DNA of 64,000 nucleotides, taken from the NCBI RefSeq assembly GCF_003628445.1, contig NZ_RBZO01000016.1, positions 26,931 to 90,930 on the forward strand. The letters are read 5' to 3'. Below the pieces are notes generated by a model, which saw only the letters and a program-made list of their open reading frames with translations, did not search any database and had not been told where the DNA came from. Position numbers and translations under genes: made by a program. The stretch is from Oceanobacillus bengalensis (GTDB lineage Bacteria; Bacillota; Bacilli; Bacillales; Amphibacillaceae). Positions 35,303 through 44,782 of this stretch are shown here, one piece after another. How positions within the stretch are numbered: position 1 is the first letter of the stretch; the number at the start of each line of letters is the position of its first letter.

Positions 35303-36097
35303 ATGCTATCATTTAGAGCTGTTTTTACTATGGAAGAGGAAAAAAATAAATATAATTGTGTAGATGTAACTTGGTACGATTGTCCAATTGACGAACCGTT
35401 TAACTACGAATACTTTGAAAATGAATCAAATAGCTATATTGCATGGACAGATGACCTTATTAATTTTCACCGATGGATTTTCAAATATTTTTATCAAGGT
35501 TATGTACTCCAACAATTTGAGTTGATAATATACCAAGACCATAATCAGACTGAAGATGAAGTCCTATTCTTGATTCCACATTTTAATATTAAATATAAGG
35601 ATTGTTTAAATATAATTCACGATGGATTAGTTAATTATAAAAGAGATATAGTAGAAATTAACTTTATTAAATCAGTGCAAAATTATGAGCATATTTTTAA
35701 TAGAATCATTCTATTTAAAAAACATTGGTTAAGATTGGCAAATATAAGTAGTAACAAAGAAAATGAATTAATTGAGAATGACCTTATATTTGACTTACCA
35801 TTCCTGATATATTTTGCAAATAGCATAGAGGAATTTAGAGCAATAATTAATAAGGTCATCAAGCATTTCAATGGTATATTTAAACTATTAAACAAGAATA
35901 GTAATGACCGAAACCTAAGAAAGATCAAAAATATATTGGTACTACTATTAGATGATTTAAGAAATGAGGAAAGAAATATAAATGAATTTAGTTGGTTGTT
36001 TAAAATCAATGGAAATGAAATTCATAAAGAAAATAAAGATGATATTGAACTACATTTTCCACTCGAAGAAGAATTCGATGATAATTTACCCCTCTAA
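35303..36097 (+). CDS. unknown protein divergent from the tns operon
   Basis: 264 residues, very AT-rich, not recognised. The protein is acidic, mixed alpha/beta in the first 80 residues, then helical (KHFNGIFKLLNKNSNDRNLRK) and ends in an acidic tail. No signal peptide or membrane segment. TTAGGAGG lies ten bases before ATG. Its position beside tniQ, on the cargo side, and the large inverted repeat between them suggest a cargo gene or a regulator of the element. Confidence 0.55.
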   Translation: MLSFRAVFTMEEEKNKYNCVDVTWYDCPIDEPFNYEYFENESNSYIAWTDDLINFHRWIFKYFYQGYVLQQFELIIYQDHNQTEDEVLFLIPHFNIKYKDCLNIIHDGLVNYKRDIVEINFIKSVQNYEHIFNRIILFKKHWLRLANISSNKENELIENDLIFDLPFLIYFANSIEEFRAIINKVIKHFNGIFKLLNKNSNDRNLRKIKNILVLLLDDLRNEERNINEFSWLFKINGNEIHKENKDDIELHFPLEEEFDDNLPL

Positions 36098-36121
36098 TTT
36101 AAATTAAAGCGGAGTAGTATT

Positions 36122-36164
36122 TTGGCTGTCCAAACAGAACGTAATTGACTCTTTGGACAGCCAA
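36122..36164. terminator. hairpin, probable terminator
   Basis: TTGGCTGTCCAAA and TTTGGACAGCCAA pair perfectly over 13 bp. GCTGTCCAAA/TTTGGACAGC stems are typical of terminators carried by insertion sequences in Bacillaceae, and half of the unit recurs at 36,711-36,735. Confidence 0.6.
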
Positions 36165-36234
36165 TCTTTAAAATAACAATTAACGTTACATACCCTTAAT
36201 TGACCTCATTGTTGATTCATCTATAAGCCATATT

Positions 36235-36447
36235 TTATTTAGTTTCCTTCATAGGTGAAACTAATATGCTTAATCCGCTTTCACCATAATCCCACATCTT
36301 CACCCAAGGAAATGTATCTGCTGGTAATTCAAATAATCTTTGTTCTAGATGTTTGATTGGTTCACTTGAGCCAGTACAACCATGTAAAAAAGTAGCAGGA
36401 TGTATGCTCACCTTTCTACCAGTATCGTTAAAGTAAATAAATTTCAT
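36235..36447 (-). CDS. small protein of unknown function (70 aa)
   Basis: Begins MKFIYFNDTGRKVSIHPA with AGGAGAT upstream of ATG 36447; ends SGLSILVSPMKETK. The pattern looks like a real conserved small beta protein, but no family is recognised. Single gene, leftward. Confidence 0.5.
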   Translation of the reverse strand: MKFIYFNDTGRKVSIHPATFLHGCTGSSEPIKHLEQRLFELPADTFPWVKMWDYGESGLSILVSPMKETK

Positions 36448-36483
36448 GTCATTATCTCCTTTATTAAATCCACCCTTCAACAA

Positions 36484-36914
36484 AATAAAAAATCAATAAC
36501 TGACAACACCTAACCAAAACTTAGTGGTTATAATTCTTCTATTTTGATTTCTGGATTTTCATACTACTTTTGTTCCTACACCTTGAATTCTAAGATTCTA
36601 CACATTAATCTAGTGTCCTGTTAAAAAATCCTGCCAAGTTAAGTATAACCCTGCACCAAATTCATATTACTTATCGAAAGTAAAATTATCGGTAAATTAG
36701 TTGCCATGCGGAACTTAACGGCTCTTTGGGCAGCCTTTTTTATGATAAAAACAATTCTCTTAATGACTTTATGTTGTTCTAAGAACATAGTGCATTGAAA
36801 TCCAGTTATATTGATTCTGTTTCACTCTTTTCCAGTCAATCTATTGTCATTTAATAACTACATAAATTATAATCATATAGAATTCTAAAAGATAAAATAG
36901 AAGGAGACAGTAAC
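36484..36914. other. intergenic stretch with an IS-like repeat relic
   Basis: No gene seen. Bases 36,711-36,735 (GAACTTAACGGCTCTTTGGG, then CAGCC) repeat 36,137-36,162 (GAACGTAATTGACTCTTTGG, then ACAGCC) with a few changes. This is probably debris of an insertion sequence end or terminator. Confidence 0.4.
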
Positions 36915-37109
36915 ATGAATAAAAGGATAAAAAGAAATAGAATTCGTTGTAAATGCTGCGGAGATATTATTGAATCAAGACAAATATATGATTTTCAACA
37001 ATGTTCATGCAAAAAGGTGGCGATTGACGGTGGACTAGAGTATGCCAAAAGAATTTTTCCTAGTAATCCACCTGAAAAATTTTATGATGAATTAGTAGAA
37101 TATGAATGA
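36915..37109 (+). CDS. small zinc-binding protein (64 aa)
   Basis: MNKRIKRNRIRCKCCGDIIE, then QQCSCKK and VAIDGGLEYAKRIF. Four cysteines in CxxC and CxC arrangement suggest a zinc knuckle; similar small proteins are frequent and uncharacterised in Firmicutes. AGAAGGAGA precedes the ATG. The next, broken frame overlaps its end by eight bases. Confidence 0.6.
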   Translation: MNKRIKRNRIRCKCCGDIIESRQIYDFQQCSCKKVAIDGGLEYAKRIFPSNPPEKFYDELVEYE

Positions 37110-37296
37110 TACCGTATATATACTTGACGAACTTAGACTGATCCCACTAGCAAGTATAATTATTGCTGGTCTAGTCTAGGTAATCGGTGGTGAATTTCAA
37201 AAGATGCGTTGCCGTATTAATGGGGGTACTCAAAAGAATGTTGAGAACGATAGAACAATAATTAAGCATAAAGGTATAGGCCACGAAACCAACTGA
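37102..37296 (+). pseudogene. small membrane-type protein interrupted by TAG
   Basis: ATG 37102 overlaps the preceding stop (ATGAATGA). The frame gives MNDTVYILDELRLIPLASII, then IAGLV, TAG at 37177-37179, then VIGGEFQKMRCRINGGTQKN through to HETN and TGA. Restoring TGG (Trp) at the stop gives an uninterrupted 64-residue protein with one hydrophobic segment, so a single nonsense mutation is likely. Confidence 0.45.
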
Positions 37297-37399
37297 ATCA
37301 TTTCTTAGATATGTGAATAATAATAATAAATATCTCTTATAATTCAACTACTACAAAAAGAACTTACCCGATTTACGGATAAGTCCCTAATTTCAAAAA

Positions 37400-38032
37400 T
37401 TATTCTACTGGTGATAATTCACTTTCCGTTACCCATTTGTGGTTCTTCACTTCTTCACCAGTATCAGTATTTATAAAATCAACCATATAAACCGTTGTTT
37501 CTTCGGCGGAATCAATAACTGCAGTTGCTCCGTCCATACCCTCCATGTGATCAGCGTTAAGGGTTACTTCAGTTCCCGGTTCAAAAGGTTCATCCCCTGC
37601 TTCTTCAATCTCTTCATGGATAACCCATTTATGATTTTCTATTGGTTCTCCACCAGTTGTTGGTGTGTAGGAAACAGTATATACCATAGTGTCATATGCG
37701 CCAACAATTGTCGCCTCAGCACCATTCATACCCGACATATGATCAGATTCAATTATTGCTTGGCTACCAACCTGATAAGTAGGGTTATCCGCTTCTTGTA
37801 AGCCTTCGGGAACTTCGCCATTGCTTGAATGGTTCATACCAGAATGATCCATGCCCTCATCTTCGTTGGTATCAGATTCTTCCATATCCATTTCATCATT
37901 ATTGGATTCCACATTTTCTTCCGAATTAGACTCGTTTTCTGTATTCTCCTCTTCATTTGCCCCTGCACATGCAGATAAGATAAGTACTGTGAATATAGTA
38001 ATTATCCCTATTATGATTTTTCTACTTTGCAT
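37400..38032 (-). CDS. ydhK: YdhK-family lipoprotein (two DUF1541 repeats)
   Basis: 210 residues. Lipoprotein signal with lipobox LSAC (Cys22), an acidic linker with a His/Met patch (GMDHSGMNHS), then two DUF1541 repeats that share DHMSGMNGAEATI/DHMEGMDGATAVI and ENHKWVIHEEI/KNHKWVTESEL. Such proteins occur with copper genes in Firmicutes and may bind metal at the cell surface. Leftward, separate from the oxidase that follows. Confidence 0.85.
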   Translation of the reverse strand: MQSRKIIIGIITIFTVLILSACAGANEEENTENESNSEENVESNNDEMDMEESDTNEDEGMDHSGMNHSSNGEVPEGLQEADNPTYQVGSQAIIESDHMSGMNGAEATIVGAYDTMVYTVSYTPTTGGEPIENHKWVIHEEIEEAGDEPFEPGTEVTLNADHMEGMDGATAVIDSAEETTVYMVDFINTDTGEEVKNHKWVTESELSPVE

Positions 38033-38428
38033 TTAAATAATCCCTCCTAATAAAATAAAGCTTGCCTATATTCTAACCAGTAAATTTGCAGATTATATGC
38101 AGACTTCGCAAAATATGAATTACGATTTCTAAAATAAATCTTCATCCCTTTTCCAAGTGGATACAAAAGGTTATGAAAAATACAGTCATTGAATATCAAT
38201 GACATTTCAGTAGAATAATCCTTTTTATACTCAACATCTAAATTAAATAGTGATTAGTTTTTACTCCAATTATGCATTATTTCTCGATATTTGTTCGATA
38301 TGATAATTGTGAATGGTAAGGGAGGGAGGAAAATGTATTAAAGGTTGTTTTCTCACTCGTAGTGATTACAACTAAATAACACATCTGAAGTCTAAATGCA
38401 AAGAATGAACGAATAAAGGAGCGACCAA

Positions 38429-39943
38429 ATGAAAAAAATTATATTGGCAGGTGCAGGCTTGTTGCTAATATTGACGGGTTGCACAAACGTTACAACAGAA
38501 CAACAATCTGGAGAACAAACTATGGAATCTGAAGAAATGCAACATGAAGAAAATATGGATATGAACCACGGGGACATGGAAGGTATGGAAGAACACATGG
38601 ACCATGATAATATCCCCCTTCTTCAAGCCTCCAAAGGAACTCAGGAGTTGGTAATACCACCCCTGTTAGAAAAACAGAAGGACTCAGACTTCGATTATGA
38701 GGTGGTCGCACAAGAAGGCACGACGCAATTCTTTGATGGCTCTCTAACCAATACTTACGGATATAATGGAAATTTGTTGGGGCCGACTTTACAGCTTAAA
38801 GAGGGGGAGACCGTAAAAGTGAAAGTCAGGAATGAGTTAAATGAACCAACAACATTTCACTGGCACGGTCTTGAAGTGCCGGGAAGTGAAGATGGTGGTC
38901 CGAGTGATGTAATCCAGCCGGGTGAAAGTAAAGTCGTCACCTTAAAAGCAGATCAGCCGGCAGCGACATTATGGTATCACCCACATCCACATGAAACGAC
39001 TGCTGAACAAGTGTTCAAAGGGCTTGCAGGAATGCTCTATGTGGAGGAGACGGATGAAGAAGCTCCTGCTTTGCCTCATACTTATGGTGTAGATGATATC
39101 CCTCTCATTTTTCAGGATCGTCTCTTTGACGAAAATAAGCAACTGGATTATAAGAATCTGATGAACAACGATGGAACAATCGGGGATGTATCGCTCGTTA
39201 ACGGTACGGTCAATCCGAAACTGACTGTGACAAAACCGCTGATGCGTTTTCGAATCCTTAACGGTGCGAATGCCCGAAATTACACGTTCCGTTTAAGCAA
39301 CGATGCCTCATTCACCCAAATTGCTTCGGATGGCGGGTTATTGCGTGAGCCAGTTGAAACAGATGAGATTACTTTATCCCCATCGGAACGTGCAGAAATC
39401 CTAATTGACTTTTCTGCGATGGAATCCGATGAGCCAATTGCCATCACTGATGAGGAAGGTAATGCCCTATTGCCCTTTGATTTGGAATATGATGGCGAAA
39501 TGAAAAAGAAGGAATCCATATCTTGGCCAGACAACACTACCTTCCTTACAGAAGAAGAGAAATCCTTGCCGGTTACCAAGGAAATCGAATTGTTTGGAAT
39601 GATGGATAAGGTCACCATTAACGGCAAGAAATTCGATCCTGACCGGATTGACTTACGGCAAAAGAAAGGAGTCCCGGAAGTTTGGGAAGTTTATAACAAG
39701 CCAGACGAAATGGGGGGAATGATACATCCATTCCATATTCATGGTACTCAGTTCAAAATCATATCGCGTGATGGAAGGGAACCAGCTCCGAATGAACAAG
39801 GTCTGAAAGATAGTGTTCTTATTGAACCGGGCGAACGAGTCAGACTGCTCGTCACCTTTCCGGAAGAGGGAATCTATATGTACCATTGCCATATTCTAGA
39901 GCATGAAGATAACGGTATGATGGGGCAGGTAGAAGTATACTAA
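38429..39943 (+). CDS. multicopper oxidase, lipoprotein type
   Basis: 504 residues. Lipobox LTGC (Cys18), a Met/His-rich linker (MDMNHGDMEGMEEHMDHD), then three cupredoxin domains. All four copper-binding blocks are visible: FHWHGLEVPG, LWYHPHPHETT, IHPFHIHGTQF and MYHCHILEHEDNGMMG. It probably oxidises Cu(I) outside the membrane, as CueO or CopA-type oxidases do. AAAGGAGCGA precedes ATG 38429. Base composition is richer in G and C than in neighbouring cargo, suggesting separate acquisition. A stem-loop follows. Confidence 0.92.
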   Translation: MKKIILAGAGLLLILTGCTNVTTEQQSGEQTMESEEMQHEENMDMNHGDMEGMEEHMDHDNIPLLQASKGTQELVIPPLLEKQKDSDFDYEVVAQEGTTQFFDGSLTNTYGYNGNLLGPTLQLKEGETVKVKVRNELNEPTTFHWHGLEVPGSEDGGPSDVIQPGESKVVTLKADQPAATLWYHPHPHETTAEQVFKGLAGMLYVEETDEEAPALPHTYGVDDIPLIFQDRLFDENKQLDYKNLMNNDGTIGDVSLVNGTVNPKLTVTKPLMRFRILNGANARNYTFRLSNDASFTQIASDGGLLREPVETDEITLSPSERAEILIDFSAMESDEPIAITDEEGNALLPFDLEYDGEMKKKESISWPDNTTFLTEEEKSLPVTKEIELFGMMDKVTINGKKFDPDRIDLRQKKGVPEVWEVYNKPDEMGGMIHPFHIHGTQFKIISRDGREPAPNEQGLKDSVLIEPGERVRLLVTFPEEGIYMYHCHILEHEDNGMMGQVEVY

Positions 39944-39966
39944 TTTTACGGAGTAAACATTAAGAA

Positions 39967-40002
39967 GGGCTGTACGGAATTGTTTTGGATTACGTACAGC
40001 CC
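39967..40002 (+). terminator. terminator behind the multicopper oxidase
   Basis: GGGCTGTACG and CGTACAGCCC pair perfectly around a 16-base loop, 23 bases past the stop codon. The T-run is weak (CCTCTCTATT). Confidence 0.6.
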
Positions 40003-40244
40003 CTCTCTATTCCATTGACAATTCGCTCTATGACATTGGTTAAAGCTGAGGGTGTTTTAATGATTATTATTATTAAGGTATCCTTGAAATCATCTACTGT
40101 CGTCTTACAAAAATTCCACTAAAAATATAAATATTAGAATTTTAATTAACAGTTTAAAATATTTTCATATGATATAATAATAGTAAATTTGTATCTAAAT
40201 AACTTTTTTGTTTTAGGGAAAAAGTGGAGTAGAGGTGAGATGTT

Positions 40245-40634
40245 TTGTGTTTTTCCTATAGTTTTATTGAACAACAAACTCATGAAATGTCCAAAAAGAT
40301 ATGGGATAGCTCCTTATACAAATTAATTAGGATTGACTTCGCAGGCGGCAACTGTTTTAAGGTCCAAAGTAATTTAAGTGATTGGGTAAGTCTTGAAACG
40401 GAAATGGGGAATAAGTCCACTTTAATTACAAAGGTCATTTTGGAAGACATAGAAGGAAAGCATTATTCTATTGAACCGAATGACAATGGGTTAAGATTTG
40501 CAAAAGGAGAACTCACTTATAAAGAGTATAAAAATCTTCAAGAGAAAGGGAACGCTCTTTGGATTACAATCTTTATTGTTGGTTTTTTATTAATTTTTAC
40601 GTTGATGTCTGTGTTGGTAAAGTTTGTTCTTTAA
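40245..40634 (+). CDS. small protein with C-terminal membrane helix, unknown
   Basis: 129 residues from TTG 40245, with GAGGTGA seven bases before. A soluble N-terminal part (KVQSNLSDWVSLETEMGNKS) is followed by a short KGELTYKEYKNLQEK segment similar to SHOCT-type linkers and a single helix (ALWITIFIVGFLLIFTLMSV). No family recognised. Confidence 0.5.
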   Translation: MCFSYSFIEQQTHEMSKKIWDSSLYKLIRIDFAGGNCFKVQSNLSDWVSLETEMGNKSTLITKVILEDIEGKHYSIEPNDNGLRFAKGELTYKEYKNLQEKGNALWITIFIVGFLLIFTLMSVLVKFVL

Positions 40635-40730
40635 CACTATCTAATTTCTAAGGATTAACATATTGGTTTCCTTAGTGAAACTAACATTATTCCATCCAAA
40701 TATAAAACTACCCTTACACCTCATGAAATG

Positions 40731-40778
40731 TATATGAAAAGGCTGGTCTTCTCTGTGAAAGACCAGCCTTTTCATATA
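40731..40778 (-). terminator. terminator of the csoR-copA-copZ operon
   Basis: A 20-bp perfect stem (TATATGAAAAGGCTGGTCTT with its complement) and an eight-base loop directly behind the copZ stop. A and T tracts are built into the stem ends. Confidence 0.9.
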
Positions 40779-40779
40779 T

Positions 40780-40986
40780 TTAGGCAACATCATAGCCTTG
40801 TTCTTCAATTGCTTCTTTCATGGCATCAACGTTTACCTTTGACTCATCAAAAGTAACATCTACTTTACCAGCTTCTAAATTAACCTCAGCTGCTGATACG
40901 CCTTCTAATTTTTTCAATGCACCTTCAACTGACATTTTGCAGTGACCACATGACATGCCTTGAACTTCTAATGTTTTCTGTTCCAT
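40780..40986 (-). CDS. copZ: copper chaperone CopZ
   Basis: 68-residue heavy-metal-associated domain with the Cu(I) motif GMSCGHC and the ferredoxin-like babbab pattern (VEVNLEAGKVDVTFDE-type strand, AIEEQGYDV end). It delivers Cu(I) to CopA. AAAGGAGGTG precedes ATG. Last gene of the operon, 30 bases after copA. Confidence 0.95.
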   Translation of the reverse strand: MEQKTLEVQGMSCGHCKMSVEGALKKLEGVSAAEVNLEAGKVDVTFDESKVNVDAMKEAIEEQGYDVA

Positions 40987-41015
40987 AACCTTTTCACCTC
41001 CTTTAAATTAGATTT

Positions 41016-43400
41016 TTATATTTTCACTCGTTTAAGACGAAGTGAGTTAGTAACAACACTTACTGAACTTAACGCCATTGCTGCACCAGCAATCCACGGT
41101 GCAAGTAATCCAATTGCAGCAATTGGTATTCCGGCTGTATTATATCCGAATGCCCAGAAAAGGTTCTGACGGATATTTCGAATCGTTGCATGACTGATTT
41201 TAATTGCTTTCGGTATAAGCAATAGCTCACCACCAAGAATCGTAACATCAGCAGCTTCAATAGCCACCTCTGTACCAGTTCCAATAGCAATTCCAATATC
41301 TGCCGTAACAAGTGCAGGTGCATCGTTTACACCATCTCCAACCATTGCAACTTTCTTGCCTTGTTCTTGAATTTCTTTTACTTTAGCTGCTTTTTCTTCA
41401 GGTAATACTTCAGCAATTACTTGGTCGATACCAACTTGTTTTGCAATTGCTTTCGCTGTCCTTTCATTATCACCTGTTAGCATAAACACTTCTATTCCTA
41501 AGTCTTTTAATTGCTTAATAGCTTCTGGAGCCGTTTCTTTTATAGTATCTGCAACAGCAACTGTTCCCCGGTACTCACCATCAATGGCAATTAACATGGC
41601 TGTTTTACCATCTATTTCATATTGCACCAATTTTTCTTCATAACCTGCTATATCCACTTGATGATCTTTCATTAGCTTTCTATTACCAACAAGAATGTTT
41701 TTTCCAGAAATTGTTGCTTCAATACCATGACCCGGTACTGCCTCGAAATGTTCTACATCTAAAAAGTCGATATTATTCTCTGTAGCATATGCAACAATTG
41801 CTTCTGCAAGTGGATGTTCGGACCCTTTTTCCGCACTAGCTAATAATTGTAATGCTTCCTCATCACCTGAAAAATCAGTTACTTCCGGTTTCCCTTTTGT
41901 AATTGTACCTGTCTTATCAAGTACAATTGCTTCTAATTTATGTGTACCCTCTAGGTGTTCTCCACCTTTGAATAAAATCCCACTTTCTGCAGCCTTTCCT
42001 GTTCCAACCATAATGGACGTTGGGGTTGCGAGTCCTAAAGCACATGGACAAGCGATAACAAGTACAGCAATCGACGCAACTAAAGCAGATTCCATTTGTC
42101 CGGGTTGAACTAAAGTAATCCATATAATAAAGGTTAAGATAGCAATACCGACGACTATCGGAACGAAATAACCTGAAATAACGTCAGCTAATCGTTGTAT
42201 TGGAGCCTTTGATCCTTGAGCTTCTTCAACAACCTTAACAATAGATGCCAATGCTGTATCTTTTCCTACTTTTGTTGCTTCCATTTCAATGGAACCATTT
42301 TTATTAATAGTAGATCCAATTAATTTTGCTCCTGAACCCTTTTCAATTGGAATTGATTCTCCTGTAAGCATGGATTCATCTACCGAAGTTCTACCTTTGA
42401 CAACCATACCATCTACCGGTATCTTTTCTCCCGGTTTGACAATTAAGCAATCTCCAACGACAACTTCTTCTACAGGAATCATTAATTCTTTACCATCTCT
42501 AATTACACGAGCTTCTTTTGCTTGTAAATTAAGCAATTTGGATAAAGCATTTGTTGTTTGACTTTTCGCTCTCGTTTCTAAATATTTACCAAACAAAATT
42601 AACGTAATCAAAACAGCACTCGTTTCAAAGTATAAATGTGGCATATATTCTGGATTGCCAATAGTCTTAAATGCTTCGTATAAACTATAGAAATAAGCCG
42701 CACTTGTACCTAAAGCAACAAGTACATCCATGTTTGCCCCACCATTACGTAGGTTCTTATATGCACCTTCATAAAATTGCCATCCAATGATGAATTGAAC
42801 TGGTGTCGCCAAAACAAATTGGAACCACGGGTTCATGAAGATATCTGGTATACTCATCCCAAATAAATGGACAAGCATTGTTAATAATAATGGTGCAGAT
42901 AGTAAGACTGAAATAATTAATTTCGTCTTCATATTTTTTAGTTGTTTTTCTTTATAAGTTTGTTTTTCTTTCGCTTCTGCCTTTGGTTTAGCATCATAGC
43001 CAACATTTTTGATTTTATCAATCAATGATTTTACATCAACTAACCCCGGATTATATTCAATCGTTGCACTTTCTGTCGTTAGATTAACAGTTGCATGTTT
43101 TACTCCATCTTGTTTGTTCAATACTTTTTCAATACGGGTAGAGCAAGCTGCACAAGTCATTCCAAAGACATCAAGGTCTGTTTTCTCCGTTAGAACACCA
43201 TAACCAACATTCTCTATTTTTTTAGATATGTCTTCAATAGAGGTTTTCTCTGGATCATAATCTATCGATGCCTTTTCTGTTGTTAAATTAACTTGAGCCT
43301 TGACCCCATCCATTTTATTCAAAACCTTTTCAACACGATTAGAACAGGCTGCACAGGTCATCCCTGTTACACCAAGTGTTGTATGATTTGTTTCACTCAT
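41016..43400 (-). CDS. copA: copper-exporting P1B-type ATPase CopA
   Basis: 794 residues. Two N-terminal metal domains ([10 protein letters not shown] at about 14, [10 protein letters not shown] at about 82), eight membrane helices, the actuator TGESIP, the intramembrane [12 protein letters not shown], the phosphorylation site [11 protein letters not shown], the HP dipeptide in [10 protein letters not shown] and the hinge [11 protein letters not shown]. The CPC motif defines Cu(I) export (P1B-1). GGAGGG precedes ATG 43400. Located between csoR and copZ. Confidence 0.97.
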   Translation of the reverse strand: MSETNHTTLGVTGMTCAACSNRVEKVLNKMDGVKAQVNLTTEKASIDYDPEKTSIEDISKKIENVGYGVLTEKTDLDVFGMTCAACSTRIEKVLNKQDGVKHATVNLTTESATIEYNPGLVDVKSLIDKIKNVGYDAKPKAEAKEKQTYKEKQLKNMKTKLIISVLLSAPLLLTMLVHLFGMSIPDIFMNPWFQFVLATPVQFIIGWQFYEGAYKNLRNGGANMDVLVALGTSAAYFYSLYEAFKTIGNPEYMPHLYFETSAVLITLILFGKYLETRAKSQTTNALSKLLNLQAKEARVIRDGKELMIPVEEVVVGDCLIVKPGEKIPVDGMVVKGRTSVDESMLTGESIPIEKGSGAKLIGSTINKNGSIEMEATKVGKDTALASIVKVVEEAQGSKAPIQRLADVISGYFVPIVVGIAILTFIIWITLVQPGQMESALVASIAVLVIACPCALGLATPTSIMVGTGKAAESGILFKGGEHLEGTHKLEAIVLDKTGTITKGKPEVTDFSGDEEALQLLASAEKGSEHPLAEAIVAYATENNIDFLDVEHFEAVPGHGIEATISGKNILVGNRKLMKDHQVDIAGYEEKLVQYEIDGKTAMLIAIDGEYRGTVAVADTIKETAPEAIKQLKDLGIEVFMLTGDNERTAKAIAKQVGIDQVIAEVLPEEKAAKVKEIQEQGKKVAMVGDGVNDAPALVTADIGIAIGTGTEVAIEAADVTILGGELLLIPKAIKISHATIRNIRQNLFWAFGYNTAGIPIAAIGLLAPWIAGAAMALSSVSVVTNSLRLKRVKI

Positions 43401-43413
43401 AATAATTCCCTCC

Positions 43414-43719
43414 TTACTTGGAAAATTGCTTCATGACAGTCATTAATTCCTCAATAGTTTCCTTTCCTTCACCTTGTTTAATAGCATCGCTAACACAATG
43501 GTTGATGTGTCTTTCTGTGATAGAAAATCCTACATTTTTTAGTGCAGATTGAATGGCACTAATTTGGACTAAAATATCTACACAATATCGATCATCTTCA
43601 ACCATTTTCTGTATCCCACGAACTTGACCCTCAATTCGTTTCAAACGATTAATCGCTTTCTGTATTTCATCTTTCGTTCTTGGTTTACTTGGGTGATCAT
43701 GTAAGAATTTCTCTTCCAA
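43414..43719 (-). CDS. csoR: copper-sensing repressor CsoR
   Basis: About 101 residues, all-helical CsoR/RcnR family: [19 protein letters not shown], then [12 protein letters not shown] (first Cys ligand), ERHINHCV (His and second Cys). These three ligands bind Cu(I) and release the protein from DNA. TTG 43719 is spaced well from AAGGAAG; a GTG at 43728 abuts that site and is less likely. An operator-like inverted repeat lies at 43752-43770. Confidence 0.93.
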   Translation of the reverse strand: MEEKFLHDHPSKPRTKDEIQKAINRLKRIEGQVRGIQKMVEDDRYCVDILVQISAIQSALKNVGFSITERHINHCVSDAIKQGEGKETIEELMTVMKQFSK

Positions 43720-43751
43720 ATGAATCACTTCCTTTTCTTTTATATAATTAC

Positions 43752-43770
43752 TATACCCCCGTACAGTATA
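43752..43770. promoter_or_regulatory. CsoR-type operator of the cop operon
   Basis: TATACCCCCGTACAGTATA: TATAC/GTATA arms around a C-rich centre, 33 bases upstream of csoR. CsoR operators are pseudo-palindromes of this kind with a G/C-rich core. Confidence 0.75.
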
Positions 43771-43880
43771 TTCGTCAATAAAGAAACTTCATTTTTGACA
43801 ACATCTTTTAATATTTTACTCTTTTGGATGTTAGATGTTTACATACTCACAAATGGTAAATTGTTATCCAAGGTCTATTA

Positions 43881-44489
43881 TTAGCTTATTAATTGTTCTT
43901 TACCTATCCGTTTTAGAAATTTATGGAATGTCTCCCGTTTTTTTCCCTTTTCAGCATATACAGCAATGATTTTTTCCACTATATCGTATAATTCTTCTGG
44001 TGTTAAATTTTCCCTCAGTAAAGAACCAACCTCAGCATCTTTTCCTTTCGCTTTACCACCAACATATAAATTATAATGATCTTTATACTTCATTACACCT
44101 ATATCACTTAACATTGGTTCACCACAGCCAATGATACAACCTGTATAAGCAACTTTTAGGGTAAATGGTACAGGTTTTCCTGCTATACGGCGATTTATTT
44201 CTTTTGCCACTGGCATCCCTTCCCTTTCTTCCCCTTTACAAAAATTACAGGTTCTCAAGCTCTTTACGTAATTTCCAACTGGATAACATTTTAAACCAAC
44301 ACTTTCAAATTCTTTAATTACTTCGTCTTTATCATCTTCTAGAATCTCTATATAGAGTTGTTGAAAGGTGGTTAACTCCAGTTCATCTTCCTCATCCATG
44401 TATTTTGAGATCGTCATAAGTTGTTTGGAATTGAGTTTAGCACCAAACCCTATGCCCCCATTAACAGCAATTTTTATTTTATTATCCAT
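43881..44489 (-). CDS. stand-alone nitrite/sulfite reductase-like 4Fe-4S domain protein
   Basis: 202 residues. An N-terminal ferredoxin-like half (FGAKLNSKQLMTISKYM, TTFQQLYIEILEDD) and a C-terminal cluster-binding half with RTCNFCKGEE and AYTGCIIGCGEP, the paired cysteines that hold a 4Fe-4S cluster coupled to siroheme in nitrite and sulfite reductases. It is about half the size of a real reductase unit, so it may be a dimeric relative or redox accessory. A CsoR-like operator lies upstream (44592-44610), which links it to copper or sulfur stress. Confidence 0.75.
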   Translation of the reverse strand: MDNKIKIAVNGGIGFGAKLNSKQLMTISKYMDEEDELELTTFQQLYIEILEDDKDEVIKEFESVGLKCYPVGNYVKSLRTCNFCKGEEREGMPVAKEINRRIAGKPVPFTLKVAYTGCIIGCGEPMLSDIGVMKYKDHYNLYVGGKAKGKDAEVGSLLRENLTPEELYDIVEKIIAVYAEKGKKRETFHKFLKRIGKEQLIS

Positions 44490-44591
44490 ATTCTTATCTC
44501 CCCTATTTTCAATATTTGTATCAATGGATAAAATATATCTATATACAAATTAAACAGGTTTTTATGAAAACATCCTTTCACCAAATAATAC

Positions 44592-44610
44592 CATACCCCC
44601 CTAATGTATG
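44592..44610. promoter_or_regulatory. CsoR/CstR-type operator upstream of the reductase-like gene
   Basis: CATACCCCCCTAATGTATG, with CATAC/GTATG arms around a C-rich core, 103 bases upstream of the reductase-like start. Either CsoR or the sulfur-sensing relative CstR could bind; no cstR gene is in the window. Confidence 0.65.
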
Positions 44611-44782
44611 TAAAGTAAAAAAATGGATAAAATTTTGTCCTAAACAATATTTTGAGATTCTTTATCCTCATTATTAATATTACCTTAGATTAATTTTTGC
44701 TGAAATCTGCACAAAAAATGGACATATTTTTTATATGTTATTTAGTGGATAAAACTATTAAAGTCAAAGCGAGTGAATTGAT

